NCBI RefSeq assembly: GCF_019249655.2
Contig: NZ_CP137557.1
Coordinates: 1,955,001 to 2,019,000, forward strand
Reading direction: 5' to 3'
DNA length: 64,000 bases
From: Segatella copri
GTDB taxonomy: Bacteria > Bacteroidota > Bacteroidia > Bacteroidales > Bacteroidaceae
The notes under the pieces are model-generated. The model was not told where the DNA came from and ran no database searches. It saw only the letters and a list, made by a program, of their open reading frames with translations. Made by a program: the position numbers and the translations under genes. Shown in pieces: positions 10,944-16,956 of this stretch; position 1 is the first letter of the stretch; each line of letters starts with the position of its first letter.

Positions 10944-12108
10944 TATCCTGACCATCTTCCTGGCATTCAGCCTGTTGGCTGGAGCACAGGATTGGAAAGT
11001 AGTGAGAGAGAATCCTCAGAAGGCTTTTCCGAAAACCGTGGCTGCGGGCAACTACAGTGGCATTGCTCATCTGCATGATGATATCTATGCGGTGGTAAGC
11101 GACAAGTCGGATAGTGCCCTGTATTTCAACTTCCGAATTCAGGTGAATCCCAAGACTGGCGAACCGGAACAGGTAGAGAACCTGGGTTTTACCGAGAGAA
11201 CAGATGGAACGCTGAACGACGGCAAGCCTTGGCAGGGGCTGGAGAAGGGATTTGACCATGAAGCCATCGTGAAGGTTTCTGATTCTACCTTGGTGATAGC
11301 AAGCGAAGGATATTGCCGTTTAAAGGAGTTTCCTATTCTGCCTACTTCGGCAGATGCTGCCAAGGTTGGCTATCAGCAGAACCTTTGGGAAAGCAGATGG
11401 CCTTCTACTGATTTTTATCCTAATTATAATTTTGAGTCTCTGGCTTTTGATTCCGTCCGGCAGTATCTTTGGACGATACCTGAGAGCACGCTTCGCAAGG
11501 ACGGACAGCCTGCTACTCCTCAAAACGGATTGGCCAACCAGCTTCGTTTGATGAGGTTTGATTGGGGAAAGATGAAGGAAAATCGTAACAAGGAAGATAA
11601 TGGCAAGGAAGACAGTAGCGAGCAAGTGAGCAGCAAGAAAGACTCTCGTTATATGATGACCTATGCCTATCAGATGGATCAACCTTCTACCCATAAGAAA
11701 GCAGATATCTATGTGATGGGGGTAAGTGAGCTTTGTGCCTTGCCCGATGGTCAGCTTCTGGTTCTGGAGCGTGAGGCTTTTATTCCGAAAATCAAAATCG
11801 GTGCTTTCTGCAAGTGCAAGCTCTATCTAATCAATCCTTTGAATTCAGGAGAGTTTTCTACGGATGAGAAGTCTTCTATGAAAGAGAAGTTTTCATCAGA
11901 TACTCCTTTCTTAAAGAAGAGATTACTCACGGAATGGAAAACTGGTTTATCGCTTTCCAAGCGTTCTTTTGCCAATTACGAAGGCATGTGTCTGGGCCCC
12001 AAGCTGGAAGATGGTTCCCAGGTTGTCATCCTGCTGTCTGATTCGCAGGATCAATACGCTGGAGTATTGAAAGACTGGTTCAAGACGATAGTCATCAGAA
12101 AGGAATAA
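10930..12108 (+). CDS. Secreted esterase-like/phytase-like protein
   Basis: A 392-residue exported protein resembling the esterase-like activity of phytase family (PF13449-type), a beta-propeller-like fold. The ATG at 10930 opens a clear signal peptide (MLRCNILTIFLAFSLLAGAQ); the frame also runs back to a TTG at 10918, less likely. Family-type segments are NYSGIAHL near the N-terminus, EGFDHEAIV-like KGFDHEAIV, and NYEGMCLGP near the C-terminus. A lysine/glutamate/serine-rich insert lies around residues 217-240. It overlaps the PPTase gene by 14 bp, implying translational coupling. Catalytic activity is not established for most family members. Confidence 0.8.
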   Translation: MLRCNILTIFLAFSLLAGAQDWKVVRENPQKAFPKTVAAGNYSGIAHLHDDIYAVVSDKSDSALYFNFRIQVNPKTGEPEQVENLGFTERTDGTLNDGKPWQGLEKGFDHEAIVKVSDSTLVIASEGYCRLKEFPILPTSADAAKVGYQQNLWESRWPSTDFYPNYNFESLAFDSVRQYLWTIPESTLRKDGQPATPQNGLANQLRLMRFDWGKMKENRNKEDNGKEDSSEQVSSKKDSRYMMTYAYQMDQPSTHKKADIYVMGVSELCALPDGQLLVLEREAFIPKIKIGAFCKCKLYLINPLNSGEFSTDEKSSMKEKFSSDTPFLKKRLLTEWKTGLSLSKRSFANYEGMCLGPKLEDGSQVVILLSDSQDQYAGVLKDWFKTIVIRKE

Positions 12109-12113
12109 AGTTG

Positions 12114-12908
12114 TTATGTTGTAATCCTCAATCTCGTCCATAACCATCTAGGAATGAGTCGCCAGAAAAAGACGAGGATATCGTATCTCCAGTCTATCAC
12201 CTTTACTTCCTTTCCGCTTTCGATGGCATTCACGATATGTTTCGCCACATCTTCCGGTTTAAGCTGCAGCGGATAGCTGCTGCCTGCGATAAGGTCGGTC
12301 TTTACGAAACCTGGTCGGATATCTGTAATGGCGATGGGAAGATGGCGCATCCGTGCCTGCTGCGACAGGCATTCCAGATAATGGTTCTGGAATCGCTTGG
12401 TGGCAGAGTAGGCAGGAGCTGCACCGAGACCTTTGGTTCCGGCGATGGAAGTGATGCTGGCAATGCGGAAATTCTGACAGGTATGGTTTGCCTTCTTCTT
12501 ACTTTCAGAAACAGAAAGTTCACTCTTATTGGTTGGAGTAGAAGACTGGGCGGCAAACCAGTTGAATGCCGTATCCACCATTCTCGTGAATCCTAAGCCG
12601 TTGGTTTCTAGGGTCTTCATTTCCTTTTCTATATCCAGCGAGTTGTTCTGCCAGCCAATGCCGGAACTATGGAAGTAGAGGTCCATGCCTCCCAATTTAT
12701 CGATGAGTTCGAGAAGTTGGGCAGGAGCATCGGGAGAAGTCACGTCTATTTGCTGGTAGCAGGTAATTCCGCCCTGCGAAATCAGCGCCTGCAATCTTTC
12801 GATTCTTCTTCCGGCGATTCCTACCTGCCATCCTTTTGCAGCAAGCAGTTTCGCCACTTCCATTCCGATGCCCGATGTGGCACCCATTACAATTGCTTTC
12901 TTTGCCAT
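12114..12908 (-). CDS. Short-chain dehydrogenase/reductase
   Basis: A 264-residue classical SDR with a Rossmann nucleotide-binding motif (GATSGIG, 9-15), a central SSG motif replacing NAG (81-83) and catalytic S154, Y167 and K171 (AYSATKRF). The C-terminal ~30 residues are hydrophobic and aromatic (ILVFFWRLIPRWLW), suggesting membrane association. A serine/lysine-rich insert lies around 122-142. The substrate cannot be inferred. It is tail-to-tail with the phytase-like gene with only 5 bp between. Confidence 0.88.
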   Translation of the reverse strand: MAKKAIVMGATSGIGMEVAKLLAAKGWQVGIAGRRIERLQALISQGGITCYQQIDVTSPDAPAQLLELIDKLGGMDLYFHSSGIGWQNNSLDIEKEMKTLETNGLGFTRMVDTAFNWFAAQSSTPTNKSELSVSESKKKANHTCQNFRIASITSIAGTKGLGAAPAYSATKRFQNHYLECLSQQARMRHLPIAITDIRPGFVKTDLIAGSSYPLQLKPEDVAKHIVNAIESGKEVKVIDWRYDILVFFWRLIPRWLWTRLRITT

Positions 12909-12920
12909 ATAGTCCTATTA

Positions 12921-13002
12921 TTATATAAGGTGAAGTCTTGATATTCCTATTTTATAAAGGTGAAGTCTTGATAGTTCTTATTTTTATATAAGGTGAAGTT
13001 TT
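12921..13002. repeat. Three direct repeats between murQ and the SDR gene
   Basis: TATAAGGTGAAGTCTTGAT-like units occur at about 12923-12942, 12953-12972 and 12987-13002 (the last is AGGTGAAGTTTTG). The first spacing is 30 bp and the second about 32 bp. They lie between the murQ stop and the SDR start, both on the minus strand. No hairpin is obvious; they look like small tandem duplications or repeated operator sites. Confidence 0.6.
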
Positions 13003-13014
13003 GTCTAACTCTAT

Positions 13015-13860
13015 CTAAACATCTAAATCGCTTTTACTCTTCAGCAGAGCTTCCGCCTTCTTCACGCTTCCTGCTTTCAGTATCAGTTGCTTCACTTCCT
13101 CGTAATTCGTGTATTCCGGATTGCGTTCCATGAAGATACGGCAGGCGCGGTCAATGAGTTTATGGTTGATAAGCTTGGCGTTCACCATCTTGTTGCCTTC
13201 CACTCGTCCTTGGCGTATCTGGAGAGAAGTACTGATCATATCCAGAATCATCTTCTGCGATGAACCGGCTTTCATGCGGGTACTTCCCGTTACGAACTCC
13301 GGTCCCGTGATGACCTCTACAGGATAATCGGCAGCCTGGGCGATGGGAGCGTGGGGATTGTTGACGATGCAACCCGTAGGAATGCCTGCCTCCTTGCAAT
13401 GTTTCAGGATGGCGAGCACGAAGGGAGTAGTGCCGCTTGCCGAGAAGCCCAGCACGAAATCATGCTTTGAGATATGCTTGTCGCAGAGCTGGTGCCAGCC
13501 ATTCTCCAGGTCGTCTTCTCTTGATTCCCTGGTTTGTGTAAGGCAGCCGATGCCTCCAGGGAAGATGGCCTGTATCTGTGAACCGTCGATACCATAGGTG
13601 TTCTGCACTTCGATAGTATCGAGTGTAGCCAGTCTTCCGCCCGTTCCGCAACCGGCATAGAAGAGCCTTCCGCCCTTCTTCAGCTGCCCTTCGATGGCGG
13701 AAATCTGTTGGTTGATAGCGGGTAATGCTTGTTCTATCGCCAGCGCCACCTTCTTGTTTTCTGCATTGATATGAGCGGTGAGTTCTTCCACGCTCATCTT
13801 CTCCAGATGTTCGTAGAGCGAGCTCTGTTCTGTTATTCTTTTATCTACTTTGTTTGACAT
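13015..13860 (-). CDS. murQ: N-acetylmuramic acid 6-phosphate etherase
   Basis: A 281-residue SIS-domain enzyme that removes the lactyl ether from MurNAc-6-phosphate to give GlcNAc-6-phosphate, in peptidoglycan recycling. Visible family segments are FYAGCGTGGRLATLD, the SIS motif FSASGTTPFV and TGPEFVTGSTRMKAGSSQK, which bind the phosphate. Length and N-terminal ITEQSS motif agree with MurQ. It lies upstream of the SDR gene on the same strand, with repeats in the 106-bp gap. Confidence 0.95.
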   Translation of the reverse strand: MSNKVDKRITEQSSLYEHLEKMSVEELTAHINAENKKVALAIEQALPAINQQISAIEGQLKKGGRLFYAGCGTGGRLATLDTIEVQNTYGIDGSQIQAIFPGGIGCLTQTRESREDDLENGWHQLCDKHISKHDFVLGFSASGTTPFVLAILKHCKEAGIPTGCIVNNPHAPIAQAADYPVEVITGPEFVTGSTRMKAGSSQKMILDMISTSLQIRQGRVEGNKMVNAKLINHKLIDRACRIFMERNPEYTNYEEVKQLILKAGSVKKAEALLKSKSDLDV

Positions 13861-13943
13861 ATTACCAAAATCTTTAGATTGTAGAATGTCTTGGAGTATC
13901 CTATGTATTATATGTATATTGCTGATAATCCTGATGCAGGTAT

Positions 13944-14549
13944 CTATTTTTCTGCCAGAAAATAAACCGGAGCATTTCTGGAACCTTCTTTTATCAGGAA
14001 GCCGGATTCTTCCAGTTTCTTCAACCAGTTGAGTGCAGTCTGTTTGCGGATATGAAATTCCATTTCCAGAGTTCTGCGGTTGATGGAGCGATGGTTTTTC
14101 ATATACTCTCTTATTTTCTCCTTCAAAGCATCTTCAGAGAAGGGGTAGGAGCGGGAAGTATATTGCGATTTCTCGAAATGAGTATGATACTTTACCTGTT
14201 TCAGCAGGTCTTCATTGGGGCGGAACTTGATGCCCCTTACGCTAACGTAGTCGGCTCTCACCTTGCTGTCTGGCTTCAGTTCATCCATATCCAGATTTAC
14301 CGAGAGTGAGAGGTATCCGATTTCCGGGATGTTGATACGCTTTCCATTCTGAAGGTCTTCTTCGATAATGTCACGCAGTTGCATGAAGACTGTAGCCACT
14401 TCTCCCTTTCCCAAACAGCTATGTTGTGCTATACGTTCAATCATCTGTTTGTCTGTCATAGCTGGTTGCTCAAAGATATGGGCGAATCGACGAGTTTCTT
14501 CATTTCCTCCCGCATTGGGAAGATAATGGATCTCATATTTTATAGCCAT
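13944..14549 (-). CDS. HU-like DNA-binding protein with C-terminal winged-helix
   Basis: A 201-residue protein of the Bacteroidota HU-related family. Residues 1-125 match the HU/IHF-like fold (FAHIFEQPAMTDKQMIERIAQHSCLGKGEVATVFMQL-type arrangement and GKRINIPEIGYLSLSV, where the HU arm begins). Residues about 140-201 look like a winged helix: RSINRRTLEMEFHIRKQTALNWLKKLEESGFL then a basic wing and FLAEK end. This second DNA-reading domain is unusual for a plain architectural protein. Its start codon is 67 bp from a 22-bp-period repeat array, so it may bind or be regulated by that array. Function is inferred from fold only. Confidence 0.8.
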   Translation of the reverse strand: MAIKYEIHYLPNAGGNEETRRFAHIFEQPAMTDKQMIERIAQHSCLGKGEVATVFMQLRDIIEEDLQNGKRINIPEIGYLSLSVNLDMDELKPDSKVRADYVSVRGIKFRPNEDLLKQVKYHTHFEKSQYTSRSYPFSEDALKEKIREYMKNHRSINRRTLEMEFHIRKQTALNWLKKLEESGFLIKEGSRNAPVYFLAEK

Positions 14550-14616
14550 TGTTTTCTTCTTTCTGTTTAGCGATACAAAGGTAATCTTTTATTCTTAAAC
14601 TACCAAATAAAAATGG

Positions 14617-14924
14617 CACTAATATGGACGAGCGGTGTCATTGATATATGTGAGCAGTGTTATTGATATATGTGAGTGGTGTAAATGATGTATGTAAGTT
14701 GTGTCATTGATATATGTAAGGACTGCTTATTATGTATGAACAAGCATCGAAAGAAGCTTTGAAAGTTGTCGGAATATACTATAGAAGTTGTCGGAATCAT
14801 TAATGTCTGTCGTCGGGATTATAGCATTCGCCAGTCGCACAACAGCTGTTGTGCGCTTGCATATCAGCTGTTATGCGCTTGCACAACACGTGTTGTGCGC
14901 TTGTAATCCAGCTGTTGTGCAGTA
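14617..14924. repeat. Array of fourteen 22-bp units in three sequence blocks
   Basis: The whole segment keeps a strict 22-bp period. Block A (five units from 14617, 14639, 14661, 14683, 14705) is built on ATTGATATATGTGAG; adjacent units from 14639 match at 17-19 of 22 positions. Units at 14727 and 14749 are transitional. Block B (14771, 14793, 14815) repeats GTTGTCGGAAT across unit joints (14765, 14787, 14809). Block C (14837, 14859, 14881, 14903) carries an 18-bp palindrome such as GCACAACAGCTGTTGTGC plus spacer GCTT. Changes in block C are symmetric: C4/G15 becomes T/A in unit 2 and the central GC becomes CG in unit 3, preserving the dyad. It has no convincing reading frame and is not a CRISPR, since no constant repeat/variable spacer alternation is present. 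Confidence 0.85.
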
Positions 14925-14938
14925 AACTTTGTAACTCC

Positions 14939-14994
14939 CATCCTTCACCATAAGTCTTTGATATTTAGTAGAATCAAAGAAATGGTGAGGGATG
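14939..14994. other. Imperfect inverted repeat after the 185-aa gene
   Basis: Left arm 14939-14962 (begins CATCCTTCACCATAAG) and right arm 14972-14994 (ends TGGTGAGGGATG) pair over about 20 bp with a few mismatches. It follows the stop of the minus-strand gene at 15015 and may end its transcript, but there is no T tract. Confidence 0.55.
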
Positions 14995-15014
14995 TTTGTA
15001 TTTGTTATATCATT

Positions 15015-15572
15015 TTATCCATCAATCCAAATGCTTAAAGCTTTTGATAGCTTGAACTCTGGCAGTTGTGCTATGATGCAACGACGCAAGAATTTGAATA
15101 CTCCGTTATAACATTCCATTATTATCTTGCCATCCAAACTCAAAATGGCATAAGTATTATAGATTGGTACTTCGTGGTTCCAACTACCATTTACCCGATG
15201 GTAGTCATTATCGCTTCCTATTTGATAAGTTTGGAAGCTTTTCTTGCTTAGTAAAGCTAAGCGAGATGAAGTGTCAGGAATACTATTAAGTTCTTCCAAT
15301 ACATCAGGAACATCATAGTTGTTGCCATCTTGGTAACGCAATTGATAGAACTTCTCCAAGAAAGGGATGAACTCTTTGTCTAACAACTTTTCGTCAAGTG
15401 TGTAAACATAATAATCCTCTGTTTCTTGGCGAACGTAAATGTCTTCAAGGTGATACTCTTTTTCTATCTCCTTGAAAATGTCTTCGAGTGGCATCTCGTC
15501 AAGATGCTTCGATATTTCTTTCTTTCCAATGGCTGTTTTTATCTTCAGCCCGATTGCTAAATAACATCCCAT
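15015..15572 (-). CDS. Hypothetical protein, 185 aa
   Basis: No family recognised. The protein is acidic and soluble, without signal peptide or membrane helix. It has a motif-like stretch HLDEMPLEDIFKEIEKEY and many aromatic residues (YYVYTLDEKLL, WNHEVPIYNTYAIL). It is lower in G+C than the neighbouring housekeeping genes and sits between the repeat array and an AbiE-type remnant, so it may be accessory. The ATG at 15572 is the only good start. No promoter box is clear upstream. Confidence 0.65.
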   Translation of the reverse strand: MGCYLAIGLKIKTAIGKKEISKHLDEMPLEDIFKEIEKEYHLEDIYVRQETEDYYVYTLDEKLLDKEFIPFLEKFYQLRYQDGNNYDVPDVLEELNSIPDTSSRLALLSKKSFQTYQIGSDNDYHRVNGSWNHEVPIYNTYAILSLDGKIIMECYNGVFKFLRRCIIAQLPEFKLSKALSIWIDG

Positions 15573-15888
15573 GATTTTGTATTTTTAAGTTGTGTTAATG
15601 AGGTAAAGTAGTCACCTTGTTATATGGCAATTCCTTTCCTTGTTACATTATGATTAAACCATATCTATCCATATTAATATATGTGTTGCAAAAATACGAG
15701 TTTTCTTTCTAATCACCAAATTTTTATAATAAAAGAATGCCTAAAAAGGCAAAAAATAGTGAAATAGAGCATTTGTTCCTCCGTAGTCGGACAATAAAGA
15801 TGGAAAGAACATATAAAAAAGCATAAAAAGTTTCTGATTTTTCTCACAAACAAATTAGATTTCATATCTTTGCGCAAAATTAGAAACA
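15573..15888. other. 316-bp intergenic region
   Basis: A+T-rich divergent region between the 185-aa gene and abiEi. Apart from the -7 box at 15865 I see no gene, RNA or strong repeat here. Confidence 0.6.
15865..15872 (+). promoter_or_regulatory. -7 box (TATCTTTG) of abiEi
   Basis: TATCTTTG matches TAnnTTTG and lies 16 bp before the start codon, implying a very short leader. The -33 element is weak. Confidence 0.55.
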
Positions 15889-16653
15889 ATGACAGAACTA
15901 TTGAGTATATTATATAAGCTGCGGATATTCACTTTGGATGAACTTTCTGAGGCTCTGAAAGGCAAGGTGAAATCGGTGGAAGCGTTGCTTGCTCGGTACA
16001 AGCAACAAGGGTGGATTGTGGCTATACGGCGCAATACCTATTGCATGAAGGATATTGCGTCGGGTTTACCTGTTTGCGACAAGTATGAGATAGGAAGCCA
16101 CTTGTCACCTACAGCTTGCATCAGTTATCACACAGCATTGGAATTTCATGGATTGGCTCATCAACCCTTCAATGAGGTTTTTGTGAAAAGCATGACTCGC
16201 TTCAATTCCTTTTCTTTCGACGATGTGGATTATACCTATTGCCGACAAACAAAGGAAATCGTTGGTATGATGACACCCAAGGGAAACCCTTATGTGCGAG
16301 TAACGGATGTGGAGAGTACGTTGTTGGATTGCTTTGACCGCATCGACCGAGCTGGTGGTATTGAGGAATTGCTGCATTGCATGGAGGGTATCGTCTTGCT
16401 CAATGAGGAAAGGCTCATCGATTATCTCGCAAGGTACGACAAGGCATTCCTGTACCAGAAGACAGGCTATCTGTTGGAGCGAATCAAGGAACAAGCCAAC
16501 ATCTCAGAATCCCTCTTGGAGCTGTGCCGAGCCAAGGGAACCAAAAGCGTCAAGTGGTTGACTAACAACGAAGAGTCGGATACATTTGTAAATAAATGGC
16601 GCATGTATGTGCCGCAAGAACTAACATCAAAGGAAGAATATGAACTCATATAA
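15889..16653 (+). CDS. AbiEi-family antitoxin/transcriptional regulator
   Basis: A 254-residue protein resembling AbiEi, the antitoxin of type IV AbiE systems. The N-terminal winged helix (about 1-55, with YKQQGWIVAIRRNTY) binds DNA and represses the operon; the C-terminal domain (about 80-250, with SPTACISYHTALEFHGLAHQ and RVTDVESTLLDCF) is the antitoxin part. In intact systems the next gene encodes the AbiEii nucleotidyltransferase toxin, usually overlapping by a few bases. Here the next gene does overlap (14 bp) but is collapsed, so this is an orphan antitoxin. Confidence 0.85.
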   Translation: MTELLSILYKLRIFTLDELSEALKGKVKSVEALLARYKQQGWIVAIRRNTYCMKDIASGLPVCDKYEIGSHLSPTACISYHTALEFHGLAHQPFNEVFVKSMTRFNSFSFDDVDYTYCRQTKEIVGMMTPKGNPYVRVTDVESTLLDCFDRIDRAGGIEELLHCMEGIVLLNEERLIDYLARYDKAFLYQKTGYLLERIKEQANISESLLELCRAKGTKSVKWLTNNEESDTFVNKWRMYVPQELTSKEEYELI

Positions 16654-16850
16654 CAAACAAGCTCTTGACATCATCGCCAAGGAGCAAGGCTTTATTCGCG
16701 ACAACCTCGAAAAGGTGATGCGACTGGTGGAGATACTCAACTATTTCCATGACAGTCCTTTGCTGTCTAAATCTGCTGTTCGAGGATAAAGAGATGGTCA
16801 ATAGAATCAAATTTCATCCTATGGCTTTGTGGAAGACAAGGAGTCGTTGA
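16640..16850 (+). pseudogene. AbiEii nucleotidyltransferase toxin remnant (internal deletion)
   Basis: From the ATG at 16640 the frame reads MNSYNKQALDIIAKEQGF and on to residue 49, stopping at 16787-16789. Its first ~45 residues resemble the start of AbiEii (LVEILNYFHDSPLLSK). After the stop, another frame reads LLFEDKEMVNRIKFHP and MALWKTRSR to a stop at 16848-16850, which looks like the normal AbiEii C-terminus. The catalytic middle, about 200 residues including the GGT nucleotidyltransferase motif, is missing. The joint lies near CTGCTGTTCGAG at 16774-16785. Confidence 0.75.
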
Positions 16851-16882
16851 ATGTTTTTTCTGTAAATTTTGAAAAAAGTTGT

Positions 16883-16929
16883 TGTTTTGCTTAGTTTTTT
16901 GATTCCCTCAACTGTATATACAGTATATG
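16883..16929 (+). promoter_or_regulatory. Conserved 47-bp leader element, copy 1
   Basis: Begins TGTTTTGCTTAGTTTTTTG, contains CTCAACTG and ends in TATATG. It matches the elements at 37043 (before the ECF sigma gene) and 43681. Here it holds a perfect 14-bp palindrome ACTGTATATACAGT (16911-16924). The final ATG (16927) opens a tiny reading frame coupled to the barrel gene. Confidence 0.8.
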
Positions 16930-16956
16930 GACTATAAAACAGAGAATAGGCTATGA
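16927..16956 (+). other. Nine-residue upstream reading frame coupled to the barrel gene
   Basis: ATG at 16927 encodes MDYKTENRL and ends at TGA 16954-16956, overlapping the barrel ATG (16953) as ATGA. It occupies the place the sigma gene holds after the matching element at 37043, so it may be a remnant of that start or a leader peptide for translational coupling. Expression is not shown. Confidence 0.4.

Noticed and set aside
14617..14924. CRISPR array
   Set aside because: The periodic units are adjacent 22-bp copies without distinct spacers, and no cas gene is present.
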